Shown here piece after piece: positions 1 to 9,266 of a stretch of DNA of 64,000 bases; positions within the stretch are counted from its first letter, which is position 1, and the number at the start of each line of letters is the position of its first letter. Source of the DNA: Clostridium weizhouense. GTDB taxonomy: Bacteria; Bacillota; Clostridia; Clostridiales; Clostridiaceae. Both the position numbers and the translations under genes were made by a program. The stretch is from NCBI RefSeq assembly GCF_019431045.1, contig NZ_JAHXPT010000002.1, positions 186,001 through 250,000 of the forward strand. The letters are read 5' to 3'. Under the pieces are notes generated by a model, which was not told where the DNA came from, did not search any database, and was given only the letters and a program-made list of their open reading frames with translations.

Positions 1-1
1 A

Positions 2-175
2 AGTAAATCAAATGTTCTAATATATATGTTACTTGCTTTTTTAACATTTTTAATTATAAGTATATTTTCAAAAAATGTATTTATAAATATGCCTATTTTA
101 AATAATTTCATTGTAATAGGACTTACTTTTATAATATTCATATACTTGGGCACTTTTGGAGAAGGTGATATTTAA
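2..175 (+). CDS. C-terminal end of a membrane protein (partial)
   Basis: An open frame runs from the left edge of the window to a TAA at 173-175, giving 57 residues and no start. Two hydrophobic stretches (about residues 5-21 and 33-50) are separated by a short polar turn, and the chain ends in a small acidic tail, GEGDI. This looks like the last two membrane helices of an integral membrane protein. The family cannot be recognised from this fragment. It is convergent with the flippase gene on the minus strand, and the two share the hairpin at 247-292. Confidence 0.55.
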   Translation, partial: SKSNVLIYMLLAFLTFLIISIFSKNVFINMPILNNFIVIGLTFIIFIYLGTFGEGDI

Positions 176-246
176 AGACCTATCAAAAAATATTTTTCAA
201 AAAATTTATGTTTCAATATAAATTAAATTTAGTATTAATTTTAAAT

Positions 247-292
247 AGGCTGTATTAATATACAAGTTTAAAATTGTATATTAATACAGCCT
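247..292. terminator. Bidirectional intrinsic terminator
   Basis: A perfect 19-base inverted repeat (247-265 and 274-292) surrounds an 8-base loop. It lies between the convergent partial membrane-protein gene (+) and the SpoVB-like gene (-). T-rich sequence follows on both strands, so it probably stops transcription from both sides. Confidence 0.75.
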
Positions 293-325
293 TTTAGCAA
301 ACAGTTCTTTTAGTTTTTTAGCAAT

Positions 326-1933
326 CTATCTAAGTTTTTTTCTTAAAAATCTTGGTAATATATTATATGCTTTTGTTGAAAATGACATAATATCATTTTT
401 TCTAATTCCACCTAGCAATATCATTAAATACAAATAAACAAATCCTGCTGTTGAAATCATAATTATAGTAGTAATAAATGTTAATATGTTTCCTTCATTA
501 AATAGTATAAGTAACACCCCTACTGGTTGTTTCATTAAACCTACCACTACAATCATTCCAATAGATGATATAATTGGCTTTAATATATGCTTTATAATTG
601 GAATTCTCATTCTCAATGTCTTACTAAGTTTTCTGTGATTTAATACAAATGGTATAAAAAACCATAAAAAATTTCCAAACACAGCACCTAAAACATTTAT
701 TTCTTTTATACCAACCAATATGTAATTTGCTGTTATTTTAGCAATTATTCCAATCGAAAAAGTTACTAAAACAAAATATAGTTTATTCATACTTTGTAAT
801 ATAACATTTTGTATTTGAACTACTGCCATAAATATAACTACTACAGAACCATATATCATAAGTTCAAAACCTTCGGTTGATCCATATAATAATTGATAAA
901 TTTCCTTACTCAAAATTGCAAGTCCAACTGCTGCAGGTATCGTTATTGAATAGGTTATTCTAAATGCAAAGTTAACTTTTTTTCTAACTTCTTTCTTATC
1001 CTTTAAAGCAACAGCACTTACTATTGCAGGTAAAACAGTTGTAGCAAGAGCTGTTACTATTACTAATGGTACAGATAATAAAGTTTTATATGTTCCTAAT
1101 ATCCCATAAAGTTCAGTAGCCTCTTTAGAAAGAAATCCAGCAAAAGTAAGTCTATTGTTTACATTAACCATATCAACTAAACTTCCTAAATTTTGAAGTC
1201 CTGAACTTAATGTAATTGGTACCCCATACTTAATTAATCTTCTAACTATTCTTTTATTACTAATCCTTTTTGAAGAAGATTCTCCATCTAATGCTTCTTC
1301 TTCAAAACCTTTTTTATAATAAACATATATCATATAAAGACATGCTATAACTGCTCCTAATGTAGTTCCTACAGTTCCTCCTGCACTTCCATAAGGAATA
1401 CTTATCTTTACTAATACATATGCAAATATTAAACTTATTAAAACATTTATAATTTGTTCTAATACTTGAGATACAGCTATAGCTGTCATACTATTTATAC
1501 CTTGAAAATATCCTCTATAAGCAGATAATATCGATGTAATAAAAATACTAGGTGCTAAAAATAATAATCCATATGCTGCTTCTGGTTTTCCTATAATTAT
1601 GCTTATTGGATTTGCAAAAATCATTATTAATATACTCAAGAGAGCTCCTATACCCGCATAAAGTATTCTTGATATCTTTAATACCTTTATAGCATCTATC
1701 TTATTGTTTACTGCTGTAAGTTCTGCAACAACTTTTGCAACTGCTGGTTGTGCTCCTAACGTGGTAACAGCATATGCAAAAATAAATACTTCATAGCAAA
1801 TCTGATATATTCCTAGGCCTTCAAGTCCTATTGTTCTTCTAAGTAAAGGTACATAGAATACAGACATTAGTTTAGCTAAAATTCCTGCTGCTGAAAGAAT
1901 TACAAATCCTTTGGTAGATGATTGTTCTTCCAT
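326..1933 (-). CDS. SpoVB/MurJ-like polysaccharide (lipid II) flippase, MATE-like fold
   Basis: This 535-residue polytopic membrane protein has about 14 hydrophobic helices. It belongs to the MOP-exporter polysaccharide branch that includes SpoVB, YtgP and MurJ. The N-terminal helix region (SSTKGFVILSAAGILAK) followed by LLRRTIGLEGLGIYQ is typical of SpoVB-like proteins, and the length matches (B. subtilis SpoVB is about 520 residues). Family members move lipid-linked peptidoglycan precursors across the membrane; SpoVB is needed for spore cortex synthesis. Sequence alone does not separate a cortex-specific role from a general MurJ/YtgP role. It sits 9 bases downstream of the pseudouridine synthase gene and is probably co-transcribed with it. 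Confidence 0.85.
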   Translation of the reverse strand: MEEQSSTKGFVILSAAGILAKLMSVFYVPLLRRTIGLEGLGIYQICYEVFIFAYAVTTLGAQPAVAKVVAELTAVNNKIDAIKVLKISRILYAGIGALLSILIMIFANPISIIIGKPEAAYGLLFLAPSIFITSILSAYRGYFQGINSMTAIAVSQVLEQIINVLISLIFAYVLVKISIPYGSAGGTVGTTLGAVIACLYMIYVYYKKGFEEEALDGESSSKRISNKRIVRRLIKYGVPITLSSGLQNLGSLVDMVNVNNRLTFAGFLSKEATELYGILGTYKTLLSVPLVIVTALATTVLPAIVSAVALKDKKEVRKKVNFAFRITYSITIPAAVGLAILSKEIYQLLYGSTEGFELMIYGSVVVIFMAVVQIQNVILQSMNKLYFVLVTFSIGIIAKITANYILVGIKEINVLGAVFGNFLWFFIPFVLNHRKLSKTLRMRIPIIKHILKPIISSIGMIVVVGLMKQPVGVLLILFNEGNILTFITTIIMISTAGFVYLYLMILLGGIRKNDIMSFSTKAYNILPRFLRKKLR

Positions 1934-1942
1934 ATTTGACCC

Positions 1943-2911
1943 CTATCTAAGTGAAAATTTAAACGCATCCTGTTTTATTTTTTTTAACATTGGAGGCAAT
2001 GCTTCCACTATTATTTTATTTCTTAAATATTCTAATTTTCCATTCATTTCTTTAAAATTTAATTTATAAGCATATAAAAATTGATAATTCAATCCATACT
2101 TATTATCAAAGAATGAATTTATCTTCTTATCTCCATATTTATTGTCACCAATAATTGGATTCCCTAAATGAGCTAAATGAGCTCTTATTTGATGACTTCT
2201 TCCTGTAATTAAATTAATTTCTAATAATGAATAAGCACCATTTGTTTGCACTGTAGTTACTTCCATTGCTATTTTTTTTGAATTTGGTATTTCTTTTTCA
2301 TATACTTTTGATATATTAGTTTCTTGATTTTTTAAAATATACCCAGTATATAAACCATCTTTTATTTTACCTTTAGCTAATGCCATATAATACTTTTTAA
2401 CTCTATCTTCTCTTATAGCTTCATTTACTGATTTTAACCCCTCAAATGTTTTTCCAAACATAACTATTCCTGATGTATTTCTATCTAATCTGTTACATGG
2501 AGCTGGGGTAAATGTTATTTCATTTTCTGGTATATATGCTCCTTTTTCATTTAAATATGAAAGTGCATAGTCTGTTAATGTTGCTTCGTTTCCATTTTGA
2601 TCTGGATGAACTAATACTCCTGGCCATTTTTCAATTACTAACAAGTTTTCATCCTCATATGTAATTTTTATACCCGAAGAATCTACCTTAATAAATTTTT
2701 CTTTTTTATCTTGTTTACTTTGGATATATTTTATTTCAACTATATCTCCTTCTTCTAAAAAATACTTTTCATTTTGTTTTTTCCCATTTACTCTTATATC
2801 TTTTTTTCTTAAAGCTTTAAAAATTGCACTTAAAGGTACATCCTTTAATAATTTTCTTAAAAATTTATCTAATCTTTGGCCAGCTTCATTTGAACCTATT
2901 TCGATTTTCAA
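1943..2911 (-). CDS. RluA-family pseudouridine synthase (RluC/RluD type)
   Basis: This 322-residue protein has an N-terminal S4 RNA-binding domain (about residues 10-65, with RLDKFL and DIRVNGKK) and a pseudouridine synthase domain. The catalytic motif is NRLDRNTSGIV with Asp143; many relatives have His where this one has Asn140. The conserved segment GRSHQIRAHLAHLGNPIIGD follows. The family isomerises uridine to pseudouridine in 23S rRNA, and some members act on tRNA. The exact target position cannot be read from sequence. A good ribosome binding site (AGGAGTGATAAT, read on the minus strand) precedes the ATG. Confidence 0.9.
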   Translation of the reverse strand: MKIEIGSNEAGQRLDKFLRKLLKDVPLSAIFKALRKKDIRVNGKKQNEKYFLEEGDIVEIKYIQSKQDKKEKFIKVDSSGIKITYEDENLLVIEKWPGVLVHPDQNGNEATLTDYALSYLNEKGAYIPENEITFTPAPCNRLDRNTSGIVMFGKTFEGLKSVNEAIREDRVKKYYMALAKGKIKDGLYTGYILKNQETNISKVYEKEIPNSKKIAMEVTTVQTNGAYSLLEINLITGRSHQIRAHLAHLGNPIIGDNKYGDKKINSFFDNKYGLNYQFLYAYKLNFKEMNGKLEYLRNKIIVEALPPMLKKIKQDAFKFSLR

Positions 2912-2939
2912 ATATTATCACTCCTAGTTTTTTCTTTTG

Positions 2940-3097
2940 GGCATCTGAAAGAAAATAATAAATCAAAAATTTTGAGGATATTTTGCGTCAGACAAGGAAG
3001 TGAAGCCTCGGAATATTACAGCTATTGCGGGGTTTCGCTGACGAAGTATGACACAAAATAGACCTAAAGATTGACTTATTATTTTTTTGAATATGCC
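2940..3097. repeat. MITE-like palindromic intergenic element, copy A
   Basis: This 158-base block has imperfect terminal inverted repeats of about 25 bases (2940-2964 and 3073-3097; GGCATCTGAAAGAAAATAAT against GGCATATTCAAAAAAATAAT). An inner inverted pair also exists (TATTTTGCGTCAGAC against the complement of GTATGACACAAAATA). A related block of almost the same size is at 59546-59706. It has no coding capacity. It is probably a non-autonomous mobile or structured intergenic element; its family name is unknown to me. Confidence 0.65.
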
Positions 3098-3155
3098 TTG
3101 GTTAATTTCACCCAATTATGCCTTATATATCATTCGTTAGCTTAATATTATTTTG

Positions 3156-4337
3156 TTACTTTGTCAAGTAATTAAATGCTGACAAGCTTTGAATTGCTAC
3201 TCCAATCGGAATACAATCTTCATCTATATCAAATAAATCACTATGTGCAGGTTCTGTAGTTTTTTTCTCCTTATTTCCTGAGCCTAAAAAATAAAATGCT
3301 GATGGTTTTTCCATAGCAAAATATGCAAAACTCTCGACTCCCATATGAGGAGCTTTTTGTTCTAGTACATTTTCTACTCCTAGAATACTTCCTGAAGAAT
3401 TTCTTATTAAATCAACCATATCGTCATCATTATAAAGACAAGGATAACTTTCTTCTATTTCTATCTCTGCTTTAGCTCTTGATGATAAAGCAATTCCATT
3501 TACAATCTCTTTTAATCTCTTTATTACAAACTCTCTATCTTCTTTAGTCATTGTTCTTATTATTCCACTTAATTTAACCTCTCCTGGAATAATGTTTTGT
3601 GCTGTCCCACCATGAATAGTTCCAATTGTAATAACAGCAGGATTTACAGGTGATATCTCCCTACTCACAATACTTTGAAGTGCTACAACAATATGACTTG
3701 CTACAACAACTGGATCAACTGTTGTATGTGGTGCTGCTCCATGTCCTCCTTGCCCTATTATGGTTATATTAAAGGGATTTGATGCCGCATTAACAACACC
3801 TTTTTTTATCTCTATATTTCCTATTTTTACATTTTCATCAACATGAAGACCTAATATACAATCTACTTTAGGATTTTCTAAAACATTCTCTTTTATCATA
3901 TATCTAGCTCCACCAACTGTTTCTTCAGCAGGTTCAAATATTAATTTTATATTTCCACTAAATAAATTTTTATGTTTATTTAATATTTTAGCTACCCCAA
4001 GAAGTATTGTTGTATGTGAATCATGACCACAAGCATGCATTTTACCTAAAATTTTTGAACTATATGGACATGATTTCATATCCTGAATAGGAAGTGCATC
4101 CATATCTGCTCTTAATGCTATTGTTTTTTTAGTTCCATCTTTTTCTCCAGTTATAATTCCACAAACACCTGTTTTAGATAATTCTATATATGAAATCCCT
4201 TCCTTTTTTAAGAAATCTTTAATAATTCCCGAAGTTCTAACCTCTTCAAAACCTACTTCTGGATGTTCATGTAAATCTCTTCTTATAGATATTAATTCGT
4301 CTTTTATTTCATTAGCTTCTTTATTAAAATCTATCAT
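3156..4337 (-). CDS. M20-family amidohydrolase (N-acyl amino acid / hippurate hydrolase type)
   Basis: This 393-residue metallopeptidase-fold enzyme carries the M20D pattern: RRDLHEHPEVGFEE near residue 20, the metal-binding MHACGHDSH around Cys103 and His105, EPAEETVGGA with the catalytic acid pair near residue 138, GLHVDENVKIG, and HSDLFDIDED near the C-terminus. Relatives cleave N-acyl groups from amino acids or aminobenzoyl conjugates in the cytoplasm. The true substrate cannot be predicted. It lies 18 bases downstream of the FtsA-like gene, so the two may share a transcript, although their functions look unrelated. Confidence 0.88.
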   Translation of the reverse strand: MIDFNKEANEIKDELISIRRDLHEHPEVGFEEVRTSGIIKDFLKKEGISYIELSKTGVCGIITGEKDGTKKTIALRADMDALPIQDMKSCPYSSKILGKMHACGHDSHTTILLGVAKILNKHKNLFSGNIKLIFEPAEETVGGARYMIKENVLENPKVDCILGLHVDENVKIGNIEIKKGVVNAASNPFNITIIGQGGHGAAPHTTVDPVVVASHIVVALQSIVSREISPVNPAVITIGTIHGGTAQNIIPGEVKLSGIIRTMTKEDREFVIKRLKEIVNGIALSSRAKAEIEIEESYPCLYNDDDMVDLIRNSSGSILGVENVLEQKAPHMGVESFAYFAMEKPSAFYFLGSGNKEKKTTEPAHSDLFDIDEDCIPIGVAIQSLSAFNYLTK

Positions 4338-4355
4338 TAATATCGTCCTCCAAAA

Positions 4356-6512
4356 TTATTTTGACCAAAATAGTTCTATGACATCTCCTTCTTTTAATTT
4401 CGCTGTATAAGATGAATTTTCACCATTTAATTTTGCATTTATATTGCCTTTTGAAACTGTTAAATCAAAATCAATATAATCAAATATATCTACAAATATA
4501 TATTCATTTTTACCTTTTAATACTACTTCTTCATTATTAACAACAATCTTAATTTCATTAAATTTCTCTTTAAAATTAGGTTGTTGAATTTTTTCAGAAT
4601 CCATTTCCTCATCATTATCAATTGCAATCTCTAATTCATTATAATTACTTTTAAGTTCTTCTATATTTTCTAGTTCTATGGATGTAGAAATATTCTCATT
4701 AACATCTTTATTATATAATTCTTTTAAATTATTATATTCATCAACATTATCATTATCATTATCCTTTAGCTCTGACTTTTTAAACTTATTAAGTATATTT
4801 CCTTCCGAAACTTCATAATCATCATCTAATAACCTATTATCTTTTAATATATCTATATTCATTTCATTTAATATATATTTTTTAATATCTTTAATCTTAT
4901 TGGGTATAAAAACATTAAGTTCATCATTATTGCTTATAAAATCATCTATATCTTTTTCTTTATTATTAACTAAAATTATTGGGTCAAGATTTACAAGCTC
5001 ATCATCTATATAAATCGAAATTGAATTTATATTATTAATATGTTCTGATATTTTTGGTTTTGCATCATTTCCATTTTTAGCATACTCAATAACTATATTA
5101 TCATTTGCTTTGACTTCTGTTTCTAAAGTAGCTTCTTGTTGATTTATAGTAACCTTTGCATTAGTTCCATATTCTCCAAAAACTATTCTCTTTCGACCAT
5201 TATATTTAAATCTTATACTCTTGCCATTTCTAGCTATAAGTAAATTGGGGTCTATTCTTGCTTGAAGTAATGCATCCATGACAGTATGTTTATGTGAATT
5301 AAATAAACTAATAGGAGTATCATTTAAGATAACATCTATAAAATCTGTACCTAAATTCCTTAAAGCTATTAATCCTATTCCAATTACTGTAACTCCAGCT
5401 GAACCTAAATTATTATCAGCTACACATTCCGGAATAGCTTTTCTATCTTTAATTGCTATTCTTTGAGATGGTAAATTTAAATTAGTAGAAATACTATTTA
5501 AAAGTTCTGGAGTATGAGCACCTCCACCAACTAAAAACACTGCACTTGGTGGTTTATTACCATTAAGTTCTAATATCTTACTTGAAATTTCTTCTGATAT
5601 TTTTTTTACTATAGGTTTAACTAATTTAGTTACACTTTCTGATGATATTACATTTTCAAGTCCTAGTACATCCACATATTTTATTTCTTCTGATTCATTT
5701 ACTGCTCTTTTTATAAATTCTGCTGTATTAAAATCTACTAAATACTCCTGTGCAATAACCTCAGTTACCTCATCACCAGCCATAGGAACCATTCCATATG
5801 CAGATATTGTTTCCTTATAACTTATTGCTATATCTGAAGTTCCTGCACCAATATCAACTAAAGCTATATTTAACAATCTTAAATTCTTAGGTATTGCTGC
5901 CTCTATTGCAGCAATAGGTTCCAAAGTTAAATTAGTAACTTTTAAATTCACCTTATTCATTACTGCATAAAGTGAGTCCACAACAGATCTTGGTAAAAAT
6001 GTTGCAATTACATCTGCTTGAAGTGTTTGACCCTTATGACCTATTAAATTTGATATAATAAATCCATTTAAGTAATAACTTTTAACTGAATACCCAACAC
6101 AATATAATTTACCTTCTGTTGAATTATTTATTTCCTCTTCAGCATTTTTAACTGCACTTAATTCAAGACTTCGTACAATTTCATTATCTATCTCTTGTTC
6201 TTCATCTATTTCAATTTCTGCTTTTGAATTTACAGTTCTTAAAAATCTTCCCGCTGCTGCTATTGAAACTTCTTTCAAAGTAATTTCTATTTTTTCTTCA
6301 ATTTTTCTTTTAATCTTTTCGACAACAGATGCTACTAAGTTTATATCATGAATCTGTCCATCTACCATAGCTCTTTCTTCATGTTCCATATACTCTTCAC
6401 ATACAACCTCGAATTTTTTATCTCTTATTAATCCAACAGTTCCTATTATGGATCTAGTTCCTATATCTAGTGAAAAAATTATATCTTTAGGATTAAAATT
6501 TCTTAACTCCAT
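4356..6512 (-). CDS. FtsA/PilM-like actin-fold protein with long C-terminal extension
   Basis: The first ~390 residues form an actin-like ATPase of the FtsA/PilM group: phosphate-1 motif DIGTRSIIG from Asp16, phosphate-2 motif DIGAGTSDIA, and adenosine motif VFLVGGGAHTP. Normal FtsA is about 420 residues; this protein has 718. The extra ~320 residues are acidic and rich in Asn, Asp and Ile. They contain repeated patterns: ISIYIDDELVNL resembles IKIVVNNEEVVL, and two segments end in 'lkxgDxIxixw'-like strands (KANDNIVIEY and KEGDVIELFW), suggesting repeated small beta domains. No amphipathic FtsA membrane-targeting helix is obvious at the C-terminus. No ftsZ or pilus gene is adjacent. The exact role is unknown. 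Confidence 0.8.
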   Translation of the reverse strand: MELRNFNPKDIIFSLDIGTRSIIGTVGLIRDKKFEVVCEEYMEHEERAMVDGQIHDINLVASVVEKIKRKIEEKIEITLKEVSIAAAGRFLRTVNSKAEIEIDEEQEIDNEIVRSLELSAVKNAEEEINNSTEGKLYCVGYSVKSYYLNGFIISNLIGHKGQTLQADVIATFLPRSVVDSLYAVMNKVNLKVTNLTLEPIAAIEAAIPKNLRLLNIALVDIGAGTSDIAISYKETISAYGMVPMAGDEVTEVIAQEYLVDFNTAEFIKRAVNESEEIKYVDVLGLENVISSESVTKLVKPIVKKISEEISSKILELNGNKPPSAVFLVGGGAHTPELLNSISTNLNLPSQRIAIKDRKAIPECVADNNLGSAGVTVIGIGLIALRNLGTDFIDVILNDTPISLFNSHKHTVMDALLQARIDPNLLIARNGKSIRFKYNGRKRIVFGEYGTNAKVTINQQEATLETEVKANDNIVIEYAKNGNDAKPKISEHINNINSISIYIDDELVNLDPIILVNNKEKDIDDFISNNDELNVFIPNKIKDIKKYILNEMNIDILKDNRLLDDDYEVSEGNILNKFKKSELKDNDNDNVDEYNNLKELYNKDVNENISTSIELENIEELKSNYNELEIAIDNDEEMDSEKIQQPNFKEKFNEIKIVVNNEEVVLKGKNEYIFVDIFDYIDFDLTVSKGNINAKLNGENSSYTAKLKEGDVIELFWSK

Positions 6513-6680
6513 TTAAACACAACCTTTATGCTTTTATCTTATATTTTCTAATAATTATACAAATCTACTCTAAATTATATATTATAATTTATCTACATTC
6601 AATCAGTGATATTTTATCTTTTTACTTTATTGTACATAATTATACTAATATATATTTTTAAAACTTTGAAAAACAAAAAT

Positions 6681-6720
6681 GAACTATCTCAAAAAACATT
6701 TTATAAATTTGAGATAGTTC
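6681..6720 (-). terminator. Intrinsic terminator downstream of the helicase / small peptide
   Basis: A perfect 13-base inverted repeat (6681-6693 and 6708-6720, GAACTATCTCAAA arms) is followed, on the minus strand, by a T-rich run. It ends the transcript coming from the helicase and small-peptide side before the FtsA-like gene begins. Confidence 0.7.
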
Positions 6721-6728
6721 TTTGTTTT

Positions 6729-6779
6729 AGACATATTTAAGAAATAATAAACCATTATGATTAATACCTTAATATGTCT
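6729..6779. repeat. Short TIR element (AGACATATT...AATATGTCT)
   Basis: A 51-base block begins AGACATATTTAAGAAATAAT and ends TACCTTAATATGTCT, so its ends are inverted copies. The end sequence resembles the terminal repeats of the 158- and 161-base elements at 2940 and 59546. It looks like an internally deleted derivative. Its right end abuts the stop codon of the small membrane peptide. Confidence 0.45.
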
Positions 6780-6877
6780 TATTTAAATCTTTTATTTTTA
6801 TCTTTAGGATTTATAATTTTTCCAACACCATATAGCATAACCATAGCTATTAACAATACAATTGTTATTGTTTTCAA
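6779..6877 (-). CDS. Small single-pass membrane peptide (32 aa)
   Basis: A short frame begins at a TTG (6875-6877) preceded by the ribosome binding site AGAAGGG at good spacing. It encodes 32 residues and ends at TAA. Residues 3-18 (TITIVLLIAMVMLYGV) form one clear membrane helix, followed by a basic tail (KDKNKRFK). A short hydrophobic segment with a positively charged tail, plus a good ribosome binding site, argues that it is real. It lies between the helicase gene and its terminator, so it may be co-transcribed. Function is unknown. Confidence 0.45.
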   Translation of the reverse strand: MKTITIVLLIAMVMLYGVGKIINPKDKNKRFK

Positions 6878-7004
6878 AGTATATCCCTTCTTTCTATAGA
6901 ATATGGAATCCTTATTAATAATTCTATAAAAATCGAATAAAAACCTTTTAAGTAATAATATAGAGAATTTTTATCTATAAAAACCATCTTTATTTTATTA
7001 TTCC

Positions 7005-9011
7005 TTATTGCTTTTGTATTAAATTATTTTCAACTAATACTTTTAAAGAAAAGCTTCTATCAACTCCATCATTGAATTTTATAGTTATTTTATCATCATT
7101 AATAACATCTATTTCCCCTTTTCCATAAGTTTTATGAACTATTTCATTACCAGCTTCATATCCATAAGTATCCTTAGGTAATCTATCAAATCCTGCTTCA
7201 CTTACAAATCTTGAAATATCTTTTAAATTTCCTCTTCTATTTCTTGGTGAGAATACACATAGATTGTCTATTGCTCTTGTTATCCCTACATAAAATAATC
7301 TTCTTTCCTCTTCTATATTTTCATTTTTACTTGAAGAATGTGGCAAAGTATCTTCATTACAATTTATTATATAAACATTTTTAAATTCCATTCCTTTTAC
7401 ACCATGTATAGTACTAAGGTTTACCCCATCTTGTTCATGTTTATTTTTACTTGATTCTATCTCTTCTTTAACTTCTTCAATATGAGCTAAAAATTCAAAT
7501 ATATTTTTAAAACCTTCAGCAGATAATTTAAATTCTTCTATTACATCCTCTAAATCATCTAAATTTTGATTAAATTTTTCACTATAGTTTTTTAAATAAT
7601 CTATATATTCTAAATCCGTTACTATATATGAAATAGCAGATCCTAGCGATACCTTATTTAAATAATTAAAATCCCTCTTTAAATCATCAAGCTTCTTTTT
7701 TTGAAAATGTGGAGTATCATCTTTGTTTGTTAATATATCAAATGGGGTTTCTTCAAACTTATATTGTCTTATATAATCTAAGTTACTTTTACTTATATAT
7801 CTAAATGGCTTGTTTATAACTTTTAAAAAACTTTCTCTATCAAATTGATTCATTGCCAATTTTAAATATGAGATTAAATCCTTACATATAAAATGTTCAA
7901 AAAAATTATATTGTCTATCTAATAATCTAAATGGAATATGATTCTTAGTAAGTACATCTATTATACTCATAGATTCCATATTAGTTCTATATAAAACAGC
8001 ATTTTCTTTATAATCTATATTATATTGCTTTTCATTTTTAATTAACTCAGCTAATATATCTCCCTGAAATTTTTCATTATATGGCGTAAAAAATTTAATT
8101 CTTCCCTCATTTTTTTTATTAAATAATATTTCTTTATTGTTTCTTTCCTTATTAAATTTTATTAATTCTTTTGACTTATCAACTATATTCTTTTTACTTC
8201 TATAGTTGATTGATAAATAATGTTTTTTTCCTTCCTTAAATATTTTATCAAAAGTCACCATATACATTGGTTTTGATCCTCTAAATGAATATATACATTG
8301 ATCCTCATCTCCAACTGCAAAAAGTGAATTTTCTTCTCCTTCATTTATTAACTTTAAAAAATCAACTTGCAATTCATCACAATCTTGAAATTCATCTACT
8401 AATATATATTTAAATAATTTTCTATAATATAATAGTGCATTTTTATTTTGTTCTAATAAATTCAATGTTTCGATAGCTAAATCATCAAAATCCATTTTGT
8501 CATTCTCTTTTTTATAAGTTTCATATATTTCTAATGCATCTTCAAATATTTCTCTAGATATAGACGGTTTAAACTCATTTATTTTAACCCTAGATGTTTT
8601 ATACAATGAAATATTATTCATAACTTCTTTAATCTTATCTTCATTAATATCATCAAAATATTTTGTTAACACATTATTTATCAATTTATTTGCTATTTTA
8701 CTTTCTAATATGTCTATTTTTCTTCCTATTCTTAAAAGTATTTTATAGAATAGTCCATGAAATGTTCCAAAGAAAGGAGAACTACTTCTATTAAAAGTAC
8801 TTTCATATCTGTTTTTCATATTTTTTGCAGCTGCTTTTGTAAATGTAATTACTATAATATTTCCATTACTGATATTTTTATTAATTACCAAATGATTTAC
8901 TCTATTAATTATAACTGTAGTTTTTCCTGAACCTGGCGCTGCAACTACTAAAACATTTTTATCTTTTGTAACTACTGCTTCATTTTGAAACTTATCTAGA
9001 CTATATTTCAT
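7005..9011 (-). CDS. UvrD/Rep-family (superfamily 1A) DNA helicase
   Basis: This 668-residue protein carries the SF1 helicase motifs in order: Walker A AAPGSGKTT (about residues 24-32), motif Ia ITFTKAAA, motif II DEFQDCDE, motif III GDEDQCIYSFRGS, motif IV YRTNMESM, motif V STIHGVKGMEFKNVYI, and motif VI EERRLFYVGITRA. A C-terminal KOW/Tudor-like tail (HKTYGKGEIDVINDD) resembles the PcrA tail. It is shorter than PcrA/UvrD (about 720-740 residues), so it is probably a second UvrD-like helicase. The reaction is ATP-driven 3'-5' unwinding in repair or replication. The gene is alone apart from the small peptide downstream. Confidence 0.9.
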   Translation of the reverse strand: MKYSLDKFQNEAVVTKDKNVLVVAAPGSGKTTVIINRVNHLVINKNISNGNIIVITFTKAAAKNMKNRYESTFNRSSSPFFGTFHGLFYKILLRIGRKIDILESKIANKLINNVLTKYFDDINEDKIKEVMNNISLYKTSRVKINEFKPSISREIFEDALEIYETYKKENDKMDFDDLAIETLNLLEQNKNALLYYRKLFKYILVDEFQDCDELQVDFLKLINEGEENSLFAVGDEDQCIYSFRGSKPMYMVTFDKIFKEGKKHYLSINYRSKKNIVDKSKELIKFNKERNNKEILFNKKNEGRIKFFTPYNEKFQGDILAELIKNEKQYNIDYKENAVLYRTNMESMSIIDVLTKNHIPFRLLDRQYNFFEHFICKDLISYLKLAMNQFDRESFLKVINKPFRYISKSNLDYIRQYKFEETPFDILTNKDDTPHFQKKKLDDLKRDFNYLNKVSLGSAISYIVTDLEYIDYLKNYSEKFNQNLDDLEDVIEEFKLSAEGFKNIFEFLAHIEEVKEEIESSKNKHEQDGVNLSTIHGVKGMEFKNVYIINCNEDTLPHSSSKNENIEEERRLFYVGITRAIDNLCVFSPRNRRGNLKDISRFVSEAGFDRLPKDTYGYEAGNEIVHKTYGKGEIDVINDDKITIKFNDGVDRSFSLKVLVENNLIQKQ

Positions 9012-9163
9012 TAAACTTCCCCTTTATTCTTAATCGTATAATACTCATTATTATTATACTGCTATATAATAAGCATATTGTAATAATTATGTTATCGAGG
9101 TACAATAATTTTATTATATTACATTTATAAAATTTTGCACAAACTAAAAATATATAATTACTA

Positions 9164-9236
9164 GTACACATTAAGAAATACTAAATATAAAATAAAATTT
9201 TAAAATATACTGTCTATTATTTTTTGAATGTGTCTA
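9164..9236. repeat. Short TIR element upstream of pncB
   Basis: The left end (GTACACATTAAGAAATACTA) and the inverted right end (TAGACACATTCAAAAAATAA) match imperfectly. Both match the termini of the larger palindromic elements in this window. The block is about 73 bases and very AT-rich inside. It lies directly upstream of the pncB ribosome binding site, so it would be in or next to the pncB promoter. Confidence 0.4.
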
Positions 9237-9266
9237 AATAGAAGTTTGGTTTAAAGGAGACTACTA

